Both the position numbers and the translations under genes were made by a program. From contig JAPPLM010000077.1 of assembly GCA_028874195.1 (NCBI GenBank), positions 1-39,770 of the forward strand: a stretch of 39,770 bases of DNA, written 5' to 3'. Below the pieces are notes generated by a model, which ran no database searches, was not told the origin of the DNA, and saw nothing but the letters and a program-made list of their open reading frames with translations. The stretch is from Chloroflexota bacterium (GTDB lineage: Bacteria; Chloroflexota; UBA11872; VXOZ01). Shown piece after piece: positions 16,772 through 25,643 of this stretch (the stretch's first letter is position 1; each line of letters begins with the position of its first letter).

Positions 16772-16911
16772 GAAACCCTCCACATCTTGTTAGAGTCTGT
16801 CCCAACCCCCGTGCAAACCACCCACCAAACGGGCACATCACACTTACATTAGTCTATTGCACCATAGAGTATCACTTCGCGTGAGATTGTGCATCCCCAC
16901 GTTTCGCGCCG

Positions 16912-17769
16912 TTAGGATTCCGGCAAAGAGACCGGTGGCCGCGCGGCGCCTGCCACAGTCTGCAGTGAACGCGGCAACTCGCGCAAGGCAGAGTGATTGC
17001 CTTTGCCATGCCGCTTGACGCTTACAATCTCCGCCATGACGGCCACGGCGATTTCCTGCGGCGTCCGGGCGTTGATGGCAAGTCCAACCGGGGCATAGAC
17101 GCGCGCGAGCTGTTCGGGCGTTACCCCTTCCTCGAGCAGCCGCCGGTAGACCGTTAACACACGCCGCTTGCTGCCAATCATGCCGATGTACGGCGCCGGC
17201 GAATCCGCCACCCGCATGAGCACCTCTTCATCATGCTCATGCGCGCGCGTGACAAGCACCAGATACGTCGTGCGATCAATTGCTATCTGTGCGGGAACGG
17301 TACCAAACGGTATGCAGAGCACTTCATCAGCGTGAGGAAACCGCTCCCGCGTGGCAAAGTCCGCGCGGTCATCCACCACAACGACTTCAAAGTCCAGAAT
17401 CCTGCCGATCTCATGCAGCGGCACGGCAATGTGTCCGGCTCCAATCACGACCAGCCGATCAGGGGGCAAGAGCGGTTCATAGAGTAACTGAACGTAGGCG
17501 CGGCTGCGTCGCGGGGCGGGAGTCCCATCCGGCAAGTACTGCTTAAGCCCCGGTTCACCCTCCTCGATTGTGTTTGCAGCCTGTTCACACGCTGCTCGGT
17601 CAAGCTCCTCGGAGCCTAGCGAACCGTGACTCACTCCGTTTGCGGAGATAAGGAGCTTAACGCCGAGTTTCACGCCGTTGTCGACGCCGCGGGAATTGAC
17701 GACGGTAACCATTACTGCCGATTCGCGGCGTTTCAGCGCCGCCGCCACATGTTTTGCCAGAGGTAGCAC
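16912..17769 (-). CDS. XdhC/CoxF-family molybdoenzyme maturation protein (two-domain)
   Basis: This 285-residue protein resembles the XdhC/CoxI family, which inserts sulfurated molybdenum cofactor into xanthine/CO dehydrogenase-type enzymes. Residues about 5-85 correspond to the XdhC_CoxI domain, but the usual GGGC-(V/I)E motif is replaced by GSLGSEELDRAA with no cysteine. Residues about 105-265 form a Rossmann domain: LVVIGAGHIAVPL, VVVVDDRADFATRERFP, YLVLVTRAHEHDEEVL, YIGMIGSKRR. GTG start with GAGG upstream. The partner single-domain protein at 17986-18306 keeps the cysteine, so the two may work together. No molybdenum hydroxylase gene lies in the window. Confidence 0.88.
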   Translation of the reverse strand: MLPLAKHVAAALKRRESAVMVTVVNSRGVDNGVKLGVKLLISANGVSHGSLGSEELDRAACEQAANTIEEGEPGLKQYLPDGTPAPRRSRAYVQLLYEPLLPPDRLVVIGAGHIAVPLHEIGRILDFEVVVVDDRADFATRERFPHADEVLCIPFGTVPAQIAIDRTTYLVLVTRAHEHDEEVLMRVADSPAPYIGMIGSKRRVLTVYRRLLEEGVTPEQLARVYAPVGLAINARTPQEIAVAVMAEIVSVKRHGKGNHSALRELPRSLQTVAGAARPPVSLPES

Positions 17770-17985
17770 TAGCGCATGCCTCGTAAATTCCTCGCATGAC
17801 TAACCGTAATCTGCATATGCCACGGTCCTTGGCCGAAGCGAGGGCGGCGCTCGCAGTCAGCCAGCGCTCGCGTGACGGCTCAATGCCGGTTTCCAGTTAC
17901 GCAATGGCGAAGAATCCGGCAGATTCAGCAACAAGAGAAACCGGTTCCGGAAAGGCGTCCCACTTATGATCCATCCTCATTCGGA

Positions 17986-18306
17986 TCACGCCGGCGTGGC
18001 TTCCGGTTGCCAAATGTCAATGAAAACCGTAAGCGTGCCGCCACAGACGTCACCCATCACGTCGTCGTTCAAGTCCACTTCCACGACGCGGGACGCTCTT
18101 GCGCGCAGCGCCGCGGTTGCTTCCTTCCACACTTCCGCTTCCACGCATCCGCCCCCAATTGTGCCCTGGGTGCGCCCATTTTCATGCACGAGGAGCTTTG
18201 CGCCCACCTTCTGCGGCGTGGAACCGCGTGCCTGTATTACGGTAGCAACCGCTAGGCACTCCTCCTGCTCAAGGCGTTCAACCACGTCGTCGTAAACCGT
18301 ACGCAC
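17986..18306 (-). CDS. XdhC_CoxI-domain protein (single-domain)
   Basis: About 106 residues forming a stand-alone XdhC_CoxI domain: VYDDVVERLEQEECLAVATV, RGSTPQKVGAKLLV, and the Cys motif GTIGGGCVEAEVW, ending TLTVFIDIWQP. In the family this cysteine region is linked to handling of the molybdenum cofactor. The start is uncertain. The GTG at 18306 has AGGAG about 11 bases upstream and matches where family members begin; a TTG at 18342 would add 12 residues. It precedes the two-domain XdhC protein in the same orientation with a 216-bp gap. Confidence 0.82.
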   Translation of the reverse strand: MRTVYDDVVERLEQEECLAVATVIQARGSTPQKVGAKLLVHENGRTQGTIGGGCVEAEVWKEATAALRARASRVVEVDLNDDVMGDVCGGTLTVFIDIWQPEATPA

Positions 18307-18450
18307 TTGCCAGTCAACTCCTGTTCCTGCGACCAATTTCAATAATAGAGAAGCGCTTGCAACCGGTCAAAACGGACAGCCGCGGCCGACGCTGCCTACG
18401 GTCGAGGAGGCCCAGTAAGCAATACGCGCTTGCGTGTTCCGCCGCACGCG

Positions 18451-18792
18451 TCAACCAGGCGGCCAGCCCAGCTTGCGTCCGCCGAGGAGATGGAGGTGAA
18501 GGTGGTCCACGGACTGCCCCGCCGCGCGCCCGCAGTTGAAGACGAGCCGGTAGCCGGTTTCGCCGATGCTCTCCTGCCCCGCGATAGTGTTGGCGGCCAG
18601 GAACATCTCGCCCAGGAGCGCCGTGTGTCCCTCATCGAGTTGGGCAACCGATTCAATGTGTTCGCGCGGCACGATGAGGACGTGCGTCGGCGCCTGTGGC
18701 GTAATGTCGCGAAACGCGACGATCTGGTCGCCCTCGTAGATCAATTCTGTCGGCAGGCTGCCATTTACAATGCCGCAAAAGATGCAGTCCAT
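18451..18792 (-). CDS. HIT family protein (HinT-like)
   Basis: This 113-residue protein is a histidine-triad nucleotide-binding protein, probably a purine nucleoside phosphoramidase. CIFCGIVNG at the N-terminus, VAFRDITPQAPTHVLIVPR in the core and the triad HLHLHLLGG (His97, His99, His101) are all present. The length and layout match HinT. AGGTGG lies a few bases before the ATG at 18792. It precedes no obviously linked gene, and the 159-bp gap to mtaB upstream may hold its own promoter. Confidence 0.95.
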   Translation of the reverse strand: MDCIFCGIVNGSLPTELIYEGDQIVAFRDITPQAPTHVLIVPREHIESVAQLDEGHTALLGEMFLAANTIAGQESIGETGYRLVFNCGRAAGQSVDHLHLHLLGGRKLGWPPG

Positions 18793-18951
18793 CTACCACC
18801 TCACTTCTCTACAGCCGCCAGACGTGCACGCCGATTCGCCCCACACAAGCTGAATTAGGCACGTGAGTCAGACTTCACAAGCGCACACCTGATCAACCGC
18901 CAACATCTCATTCTAATCATTTGCCAAGTCGGTCTCGGTGGCAGCAATGCG

Positions 18952-20328
18952 TCAAACCTTAACGCTCCGCACTGCGTCATCTACCACCTCACCCAACACA
19001 CCGTCATCGTGCGGCTCGACAAGTCGCACCGCACTTATCGCACCTGCAGCAATCGTATCACTCTTGACGTACACACGCAGGTAGTTATCGGTACATCCGC
19101 GCCATAGTCCTTCTGCTGCCTCCTCCCAGACAACATCGAGTGTGGAACCGAGGAATCGCTCTCTGTAGGCCTGCCGCAGCGCCGGCACCTTTGCCAAGAG
19201 CCGCTGCACACGCTGCTTGCGCAAGGCAAAAGGCACGTGCCTGTCGAAGTGCGCCGCGCTCGTGCGGGGCCGGATGGAGTACGGAAAGACGTGGAGATCG
19301 GCGAATGCCATCTCTTCGATGAACGCCGCCGTCTCGCCAAAGTGTTCCTCGGTCTCGCCGGGAAAGCCCACGAGCACGTCGGTCGTGAGGGCGAGCTCGG
19401 GGCAAATCTCGCGAGCGCGCCACACGATTTCGCGGTATTCCTCCAAAGTGTGGCGCCTATTCATGCGCCGCAGAATGTGCGGGCTGCCGCTTTGTAGCGG
19501 TAGGTGCAGGTGCCTACAGATGCGGGGATGGGCGAACAATTCCAAGAATGCGTAATCGAAATGCATCGGATTGATCGAGCTTATGCGCACGCGAGACACG
19601 TCAGTTTCGTCAAGGATGCGTTGGATGAGGGCGGTCAAGCTGCTGCCGGCGGCAGGATCCTCATAGTCACCGATACAGACACCCGTTAGCACAACCTCCG
19701 CCACACCTTGTGCATGCAGGCCCTGCACACGTTCCACAATCTCAATCGCCGGACGCGAGACCGAGCGGCCGCGGGCGCGCGGGACGATGCAGTACGCGCA
19801 GGCATGCCAGCAGCCGTCCTGCACTTTGACGAAGACCCGGCTGCGGGTCCGGCTTGCCTTTGGCTGGAGCAGCGCGGCATAGGCCAGTTCTTCGGGCGAG
19901 AGCGGCTCCGGCATCGGCACGCCCCGCTCTTGCAGCGCGTTGGCAACGATATCCACCAAGTCAGCCTGCTGGTCGCGCTGGACTACCAGCGCATCGGGCA
20001 CTACCGCAGCCGCCTCTTCCGGCGACACGGCGGCATAGCAACCCGTCACCACCAAGACACCGTGCGGGCCGGCAAGCTGGGCGCGGCGGATCATCTGGCG
20101 CGACTTGCGATCCGCCACGTGGGTCACCGTGCAGGTGTTCACCACGCTTACTTCAGCCGGTTCGCCAAACGCCACCGGCGTGAAACCCGCTTGCGCAAAG
20201 CGCTCGCGCATTTCCTCCGTCTCTGCCTGGTTCACCTTGCACCCAAGCGTGAGCACCGCGCAACGCGGCGCGCCTACGTCCTCCCGCACGGACGCGTCAT
20301 GCTGTTTTTCTGTAATTGCAACGGCCAT
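18952..20328 (-). CDS. mtaB: tRNA (t6A37-C2) methylthiotransferase MtaB
   Basis: This 458-residue radical-SAM enzyme converts t6A37 to ms2t6A in tRNAs reading ANN codons. The N-terminal UPF0004 domain has TLGCKVNQAETEE with cluster cysteines Cys30, Cys66 and Cys97. The radical-SAM motif DGCWHACAYC supplies Cys173, Cys177 and Cys180. LHLPLQSGSPHILRRMNRRH and DVLVGFPGETEEHF are family motifs, and a TRAM-like C-terminus follows. GCKVNQ(Y/A)E favours MtaB over MiaB. The length is normal. It is the first reverse-strand gene after the SDR gene with a 150-bp gap. Confidence 0.93.
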   Translation of the reverse strand: MAVAITEKQHDASVREDVGAPRCAVLTLGCKVNQAETEEMRERFAQAGFTPVAFGEPAEVSVVNTCTVTHVADRKSRQMIRRAQLAGPHGVLVVTGCYAAVSPEEAAAVVPDALVVQRDQQADLVDIVANALQERGVPMPEPLSPEELAYAALLQPKASRTRSRVFVKVQDGCWHACAYCIVPRARGRSVSRPAIEIVERVQGLHAQGVAEVVLTGVCIGDYEDPAAGSSLTALIQRILDETDVSRVRISSINPMHFDYAFLELFAHPRICRHLHLPLQSGSPHILRRMNRRHTLEEYREIVWRAREICPELALTTDVLVGFPGETEEHFGETAAFIEEMAFADLHVFPYSIRPRTSAAHFDRHVPFALRKQRVQRLLAKVPALRQAYRERFLGSTLDVVWEEAAEGLWRGCTDNYLRVYVKSDTIAAGAISAVRLVEPHDDGVLGEVVDDAVRSVKV

Positions 20329-20478
20329 CGGTAGCTTTGACTGCTATGACTTCTCAAATCATGTATGACATTGGGTAGAAGGCCCAAGGTCCTCAAGAGC
20401 ACCGGAATAGGCCCATTCCTTCGGCTGTGCGGGCCCTACAGTGTCTTCGTCACCACTATCTACTTATACCACAACGGT

Positions 20479-21252
20479 CTACGCCATCAGCGAACCGCCG
20501 TTGACGTCCAGGCAAGCGCCGGTGACGTAGCTGGACTCGTGGCTGACAAGAAAGACCACCACGCTTGCCAACTCTTCCGGTTGGGGCAGACGGCGCAGGG
20601 GCGTGGCTTCGACCATGTGGCTACGCTCTTCCTCCGTCATGTTGTCCCAAGCGGCTTGGAGCGCCGGGCCGCTGATCGTAAAGCTGGGCACGAGGCAGTT
20701 GACGTTGATGCCATGCGGCCCGAGCTCCTTCGCGAGCTGACGCGTCAGGCCGATAATGCCGATCTTGGCGGCGATGTATTCCGGAGTGACCTGACCGAAC
20801 CACGCCGTGCCCCGCGCGGCGCGAGAGGAGACGTTTACGATCTTCCCGCTCTGCTGCCGTTTCATGTGCGGCACAACGTGCTTGATGCAGAGCATGGTCG
20901 TGGTGAGATTGCTGGCGATGATCTCGTCCCAATGCGCCCGGTCGATCTTCTCTATCTCAGATTCCGCAGCCTGCTGTCCGGCGCCGCCCGCGTTGTTGAC
21001 GAGGATGTCGATTCGCCCAAACTCCTCCATCACCTGGCTTACCATCCCTTGCACCTGCTCCTCGTCGGTCAGATTCGCCTGGATCGCGCGTGCTTGCCTG
21101 CCGAGCGCGCCAATGTCCCGCGCCGTGCCTGCGCCGTCTAGCACGTCAACCACAGCCACACGGCCGCCTTCCCGCGCGATGGCCTGCGCATACGTCGCGC
21201 CCAGCCCGCCGGCCGCACCGGTGATAACTGCCACTTTGTCCCGCAAGCGCAT
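20479..21252 (-). CDS. SDR family oxidoreductase
   Basis: About 257 residues of a classical short-chain dehydrogenase/reductase. With residue numbers counted from a GTG three codons upstream, the cofactor motif TGAAGGLG lies at 14-21, NNAGG near 89-93, and the catalytic serine (145/146), Tyr162 and Lys166 lie in EYIAAK. An Asp (VVDV) after the second strand suggests a preference for NAD. The C-terminus VTGACLDVNGGSLMA is typical of 3-oxoacyl-ACP reductase/glucose dehydrogenase-like SDRs. I chose the ATG at 21252, which has GGAAAGG 8 bases upstream, over the GTG at 21261. The substrate is unknown; a TPP enzyme and an acid-sugar dehydratase nearby make a sugar or polyol conceivable, but that is only proximity. 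Confidence 0.92.
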   Translation of the reverse strand: MRLRDKVAVITGAAGGLGATYAQAIAREGGRVAVVDVLDGAGTARDIGALGRQARAIQANLTDEEQVQGMVSQVMEEFGRIDILVNNAGGAGQQAAESEIEKIDRAHWDEIIASNLTTTMLCIKHVVPHMKRQQSGKIVNVSSRAARGTAWFGQVTPEYIAAKIGIIGLTRQLAKELGPHGINVNCLVPSFTISGPALQAAWDNMTEEERSHMVEATPLRRLPQPEELASVVVFLVSHESSYVTGACLDVNGGSLMA

Positions 21253-21340
21253 GCGTTTCACCTTTCCAATTAGGCGCTAATCAAACCCCTACTAAGCAGA
21301 ATCCTCTTCCGATCCTACAAATGGGTGCATTGCGCGGCTT

Positions 21341-21763
21341 CTACTGGAGTTTCCAAAGCAGTGCGTCTTGTTCGCCAGCAAGCTGAAGACTCGGGTCGTT
21401 CAACTCGACCCAGAAAAACGAAAACGCAAAGGGTCCGCCGGTGCCGGCGTGCAACTCGTAGTGAAGCCACGTGTCCGGCGCAACGGCAGTGAGCCGAAGA
21501 TGGTAGAAGTGTCGGTCATGACGGTAGGGCTCAGCTTCCCAAAGTCGGTGACCCAAATACGCCTCTATATGCACTGCCGATAATGGCAGCCCGGTTTCCT
21601 CGTGCACTTCACGCAGCACGGCCGCGTCGAGCGTCTCACCCTCTTCCACGGTTCCCGCAGGCACTTGCACACCGGCTTCAGGAAAGTCGCGGTGCCTGAA
21701 GACCAGGAGTTCGTCTCCCCGGGTGATGTACGCAAGCACTTTCTGTGTCGTCGCCAACTGCAT
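21341..21763 (-). CDS. NUDIX hydrolase
   Basis: This 140-residue protein contains a complete Nudix box, GTVEEGETLDAAVLREVHEE followed by TG (residues 37-58), matching Gx5Ex7REUxEExGU, which binds Mg2+ and cleaves nucleoside diphosphates linked to another moiety. The N-terminus KVLAYITRGDELLVFRH and YHLRLTAVAPDTW later fit the fold. The substrate is unassigned. It lies 38 bases downstream of the TPP-enzyme gene in the same direction, so co-transcription is likely. Confidence 0.92.
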   Translation of the reverse strand: MQLATTQKVLAYITRGDELLVFRHRDFPEAGVQVPAGTVEEGETLDAAVLREVHEETGLPLSAVHIEAYLGHRLWEAEPYRHDRHFYHLRLTAVAPDTWLHYELHAGTGGPFAFSFFWVELNDPSLQLAGEQDALLWKLQ

Positions 21764-21801
21764 GCCACTTCACTTCAAGACTGTAGAAATCACCACAGCC
21801 G

Positions 21802-23508
21802 CTACTCTGCTTGCAATGCCGCCAAGCGCTGGCGCAGGTCGAGCTCCGGCGTCTGCCAGGGGTCGACGCGCACGTCGAGCAGTGCCGGACCGCCAAGCGC
21901 AAACGCTGTTTCCAGTGCCGGCGCGAGCTCGGAAGGGTCTCGCACCGCCAAACCCTCGCAGCCAAAGCCCCGCGCGATGAGGGCAAAGTCAGTATCGGGA
22001 AAGTCTACTTCCTCGTAGTCCGCGCTGTAGTTCAGCATCTCCGAAATCTTGCTGTAGCCCAGGCAGCTATTGTTCAACACGACCACAATTATGTCTAGTC
22101 CATACTTGGCGAGCACAGCCAGCTCACCGAGCGCGTAGGTCACGCTGCCGTCGCCTACCACAACCACCACCTTGCCCTCCTGCTGCGCGAACCGCGCGCC
22201 GATTGCCGCGGGTACGCCAAATCCCATGGTGGCGAGACCACGCGGAAACAAAAAGCGCTGGCCGCCCCGCATTGCACGCAGATAGCTGCCCACCCAGCCC
22301 ACCGAGAAGCTCGCGTCAGAGACCACGATATCTTCAGGATTCAGCTGCGCTTGGATCTGCGCCATAAGGTGCTGCGGGCGGATGGGCGGTCCGGTGTCGT
22401 TCATTTCCGCCCCAATCACGTTGTGCCACTGCTTTTTGAGGATGTTTACTTGGCCCAGCCATGCATTCCGCTCCACTTGGCAGTCCGTACAGGCAACCGC
22501 CAGCGCCTCCAGCCCCGCGCGCGCATCGGCCACCATCCCCGCCGCCACGGGAAAGACCTTGCCGACTTCCGCCGGATCAACGTCCAAGTGCACCACTGTT
22601 TGCGTTTCCGTGGGCTGGGTCCACGCCGACGTCACCTGCTGCGACGACTTCATGCCTACCAAGAAGACTACATCGGCGGCGGCGACCACCTGGTTTGCCG
22701 CCTCCGAGCCGTACTGTCCGCCCATCACGCCAATGGCCAGAGGATGGTCGTCAGGAAAGACACCTTTGCCAGCAATGGTGGTGGCGACCGGAATCTGAAG
22801 TTGCTCCGCCAAACTGCGGAGAGCCTCCCACGCCTGGGATATCGCCACACCGCCGCCCGCCACAATGACAGGGCGTTCAGCGCCACGGAGCACGCTCGCC
22901 ACAGCCTTCACGTCTGCGGGATCCGGATGGGCGCGCCAAGCGGGAAAGCGGCCGGCACGCGGGCTGCTCACCACCTTAACCGTGCTTTCGTCCCAGTCTT
23001 CCTTGAACACGTCCGCCGGAATGTCGAATACCACCGGCCCCGGCCGCCCCGCCGTCGCGAGTTGAAAACTATAGCGCACAGTATCGGGCAGCGACTCCTG
23101 CGTGGCGACGCGAAACGTGCCTTTTGTGATAGGTGTAAAGGGAGACACTTGTTCCACGCCCTGTGCCGTGCAACCGCGTTCGTTCCACACCATCCAGTTG
23201 CGGGGCGCGTTGCTCAGAATCCCCAACACGGGAATAGAGGAGTTATAGGCTTCAGCCATACCTGAGGGCAGCTTGAGCACGCCCACGCCAAACGCGGCAT
23301 CACAGACGCCCACCTTGCCGCTCACCCGGGCGTAGCCATCGGCGGCATAGGCGCTGGACCGTTCATCGCGCACGGCGATATGCTGCACCTTCTGCCTGCG
23401 GCGATGCAGCGCATCGTTGAGCGGATAGCCCTGCCCGCCGATGGCGCCAAAGACGTACTCCACGCCGTGGGCCATGAGCAGTTCCGCGAGCAGGTCTCCG
23501 GTATTCAT
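21802..23508 (-). CDS. Thiamine-diphosphate-dependent enzyme (acetolactate synthase-like)
   Basis: This 568-residue protein has the three-domain layout of the pyruvate oxidase/acetolactate synthase family. The PYR domain has VFGAIGGQGYPL and the activating glutamate Glu49 in VRDERSSAYAADGYAR. The middle domain has PVIVAGGGVAISQAW and WTQPTETQTVVHLDVDPAEVG. The PP domain has GDGSVTYALGELAVLAKYGL (from 452) with the distal NN at 479-480, binding ThDP-Mg. It is a lone subunit with no ilvN/ilvC neighbour, so it is probably not the biosynthetic acetolactate synthase; oxalyl-CoA decarboxylase-, sulfoacetaldehyde- or benzoylformate-type activities are possible. GAGGAAGG precedes the ATG. Confidence 0.9.
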   Translation of the reverse strand: MNTGDLLAELLMAHGVEYVFGAIGGQGYPLNDALHRRRQKVQHIAVRDERSSAYAADGYARVSGKVGVCDAAFGVGVLKLPSGMAEAYNSSIPVLGILSNAPRNWMVWNERGCTAQGVEQVSPFTPITKGTFRVATQESLPDTVRYSFQLATAGRPGPVVFDIPADVFKEDWDESTVKVVSSPRAGRFPAWRAHPDPADVKAVASVLRGAERPVIVAGGGVAISQAWEALRSLAEQLQIPVATTIAGKGVFPDDHPLAIGVMGGQYGSEAANQVVAAADVVFLVGMKSSQQVTSAWTQPTETQTVVHLDVDPAEVGKVFPVAAGMVADARAGLEALAVACTDCQVERNAWLGQVNILKKQWHNVIGAEMNDTGPPIRPQHLMAQIQAQLNPEDIVVSDASFSVGWVGSYLRAMRGGQRFLFPRGLATMGFGVPAAIGARFAQQEGKVVVVVGDGSVTYALGELAVLAKYGLDIIVVVLNNSCLGYSKISEMLNYSADYEEVDFPDTDFALIARGFGCEGLAVRDPSELAPALETAFALGGPALLDVRVDPWQTPELDLRQRLAALQAE

Positions 23509-23585
23509 AGGCGCCTTCCTCGTCCGTTGAGAACACTATCCCCTATGCTGATTCTCTGGCATCTTCTGCTTAGCCCAATGCGCAT

Positions 23586-23632
23586 CCGCTCATGCTTCGA
23601 CAGGGGCTTCGCGCAGCCCTCAGCACGAACGG
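23586..23632 (+). repeat. Dispersed palindromic element, copy C (expanded)
   Basis: Same ends as the 33-bp element (CCGCTCATGCTTCGACAGG ... CAGCACGAACGG) but 14 bases longer, because GGCTTCGCGCAGCCCT replaces the central GC. The outer stem is extended too: CGCATCCG before it pairs with CGGATGCG after it. Confidence 0.8.
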
Positions 23633-23884
23633 ATGCGCGGCCGTGCGCTAATTATCGGAAGCGCATTTCTATGGGCGAACCTTTCTCTCTCGGATTGGTT
23701 CCAAGGGCATGGTCATCGGTAGCCTATCCAATGAGAAGATACCGCATTCGCCAAGCTGCCTGCGAATTGGGCTCCGCCAGCATTTTTTGGGCAACTCTTC
23801 GAGATTGAACCCCTGAAAGTCTAGCCGCTACCCACTGGTTATGTCTGCGCAAAGGCGATACCATACAGCCAGCGAACAAGCTTT

Positions 23885-23917
23885 CCGTTCGCACTGAGCT
23901 TGTCGAAGTGTGAACGG
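23885..23917 (-). repeat. 33-bp dispersed palindromic element, copy D
   Basis: Reverse-strand reading begins CCGTTCACACTTCGACAAGC and ends AGTGCGAACGG. A few substitutions from copies A and B, with the same outer CCGTTC/GAACGG pairing. Confidence 0.8.
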
Positions 23918-23996
23918 AGACGCTGCGTAATGCGACCACGCGCGTATTCTAGTGTCCCTTCCGCAACCCCATGACAAAATGAGGAACGCCTTAATC

Positions 23997-25136
23997 ATGA
24001 AAATCACCGCCGTACATGCGCTTCCCATCGACCGCTATCTCTTTGTCCAAATCGAGACCGACGCCGGCATTACGGGCCTGGGGGAGTCCGGCACGTGGGG
24101 ACACCTGGAAGCTTCCCAAGCGGCTATGGAGAAATTCGGCGCCTATTTGATCGGGGAAGACCCCGCCCGCATCGAGCACCACTGGAACGTCATGTATCGC
24201 ACGGCGCACTTCCGGGGCTCGGCGATCATGGGCGCGCTTTCCGCCATCGATATCGCGCTGTGGGACATCAAGGGCAAGCAACACAGCGTGCCCGTCTACG
24301 ACCTGCTGGGCGGCAAGTGCCGTGACAAGGCGCGGGTCTACTACCATGTCTACGGCCGCACCATCGCGGAGCAAGTGCAAGGCTGCATCGAAGCCCGCGA
24401 TCTAGGCTTCACGGCCGTCGGGCACCTCAACCCGTTGCTCGACGAGGGACGGGACGAACCTTTCTTCAAGACCCACGCCGCCAGGATTGGCGAGGCCGCC
24501 GATAACGTGCGCCAGTATCGCGAGGCCGTCGGCACCGACGTGGACCTCTGTATCGAAATTCACCGCCAATTGACGCCCGCCGAAGCCGTGGTGCTCGCTC
24601 GCAGCATCGAACCGTATCACCCCTACTTCTACGAAGACCCCACCCTGCCCGACAGTTTCGACGCCATGGCACAGATTGCGGAAAAGATCGGCATTCCCAT
24701 TGCCACGGGCGAGCGGCTGCATACGCTCCACGAATTCCAGATGCTCCTCACCCGCGGCGCCGTGCAGTACGTACGCCCGGACGTGTGCCTCGTCGGCGGC
24801 ATTTCCGGCACCAAGAAAATTGCGGCGCTGGCAGAGGCGCACTACGTGGGCGTGGTGCCGCACAACCCGCTCTCGCCGGTGAGCACCGCCGCCTGCCTGC
24901 AAGTGGCCGCCTGTATCCCGAACTTCGCCATCCAGGAGTACCCCATCGGCGAAGACCGTCCGCCCAAGAGCGAAATCGTGCGGACAGCCGCGCAGTGCGA
25001 GCAGGGCTTTCTCATCATTCCCGATGCGCCGGGCATTGGCATCGAGCTTATGCCGGACGCCGCCGCCAAGTATCCGCCCGTGCCGCGTCCCACAGGCGCG
25101 CGCCTCCACGTGGACGGCAGCGTGGTGGACCAGTAG
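23997..25136 (+). CDS. Mandelate racemase/muconate lactonizing enzyme family dehydratase (galactonate-dehydratase-like)
   Basis: This roughly 379-residue enolase-superfamily enzyme probably dehydrates an acid sugar. KITAVHALPID opens the capping domain, which ends ALSAIDIALWDIKGK. Metal-binding and catalytic positions in the barrel are CIEIHRQLTP, FYEDP, ATGERL, and the base-bearing VPHNPLSPV. The D-galactonate dehydratase group has the same DxH/HNP layout. Here the first ligand position reads Glu (EIH) where many members have Asp. I chose the ATG at 23997, which has GAGGAA about 10 bases upstream; the frame is open to 23952. The exact sugar acid is not determinable. It is divergent from the TPP enzyme and 45 bases upstream of a small secreted protein. 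Confidence 0.9.
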   Translation: MKITAVHALPIDRYLFVQIETDAGITGLGESGTWGHLEASQAAMEKFGAYLIGEDPARIEHHWNVMYRTAHFRGSAIMGALSAIDIALWDIKGKQHSVPVYDLLGGKCRDKARVYYHVYGRTIAEQVQGCIEARDLGFTAVGHLNPLLDEGRDEPFFKTHAARIGEAADNVRQYREAVGTDVDLCIEIHRQLTPAEAVVLARSIEPYHPYFYEDPTLPDSFDAMAQIAEKIGIPIATGERLHTLHEFQMLLTRGAVQYVRPDVCLVGGISGTKKIAALAEAHYVGVVPHNPLSPVSTAACLQVAACIPNFAIQEYPIGEDRPPKSEIVRTAAQCEQGFLIIPDAPGIGIELMPDAAAKYPPVPRPTGARLHVDGSVVDQ

Positions 25137-25181
25137 GCTCGATTCTACTTGCAATTGCATTCCATTGCGGAGCAAGGAGAA

Positions 25182-25577
25182 ATGGCGATCGCTCGTGGAC
25201 AAGGCAACCTACTGCGACCTCTTGGTTTGGCCGTTCTCGCCCTGTGGTGTCTGGCAATGCCGGCCGCCTGCGGGGCAGGAGGTGATGCCGAGATCGAGGT
25301 CCGCATCATAAACCTATCGCAATTTGACTTCACCGAAGTGAGCATCGGCGATCAGACCTACGGCGACATTGCCACCGGCGCTACCAGCGACTACAAGACT
25401 GTTCGCACAAGCCTCCGCTATGCCGTCGTCAAACTGACCGCCGACGGCCGCAAGGTTACGGGACAGACGCTCAATCTAGGCGCCAAACGCTTTACCTACG
25501 AAATAGATGTCGTTGACCTCTTGGCGGGTCAACTCAAGATCGAGGTGGTGCCGGAAAAGGACTCAGACGCAGATTGA
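25182..25577 (+). CDS. Small predicted secreted protein, unknown function
   Basis: A 131-residue protein not matched to a named family. It has an N-terminal hydrophobic stretch (about residues 13-27, LGLAVLALWCLAMPAAC) typical of a signal peptide. The cysteine after PAA could be a lipidation site, but the -3 residue is Pro, not the usual Leu/Val/Ile. The remaining 95 residues look all-beta (IEVRIINLSQFDFTEVSIGD, YAVVKLTADGRK, FTYEIDVVDLL), ending in an acidic tail. AAGGAG precedes the ATG at 25182. It follows the dehydratase with a 45-bp gap and could share its transcript. Confidence 0.7.
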   Translation: MAIARGQGNLLRPLGLAVLALWCLAMPAACGAGGDAEIEVRIINLSQFDFTEVSIGDQTYGDIATGATSDYKTVRTSLRYAVVKLTADGRKVTGQTLNLGAKRFTYEIDVVDLLAGQLKIEVVPEKDSDAD

Positions 25578-25643
25578 GAAACTTGGCGCACGAATCCCCA
25601 TTTATGGAGGGAACGGCATTCGCAAGAGCCGCAGTTAAACACC

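Larger units (their letters stand above)
23509..23996. other. Divergent intergenic region with two dispersed elements
   Basis: About 490 bases lie between the divergent TPP-enzyme and dehydratase genes. They hold two copies of the dispersed palindromic element (23586-23632 and 23885-23917) in opposite orientations. No supported gene was seen in either strand. Both flanking promoters should be here. Confidence 0.55.

Noticed and set aside
23790-23830. A tRNA T-arm-like string (GGTTCAATC on the reverse strand)
   Set aside because: No acceptor stem, D-arm or anticodon arm can be drawn around it.
24402-25202. A 266-codon frame antisense to the dehydratase
   Set aside because: No family motifs, and it covers a strongly recognised enolase-superfamily gene in the other direction.
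25182-25577. Firm lipoprotein assignment of the small secreted protein
   Set aside because: The cysteine near the end of the signal peptide has Pro at -3, which does not fit the lipobox well, so it is recorded as secreted with unclear anchoring.
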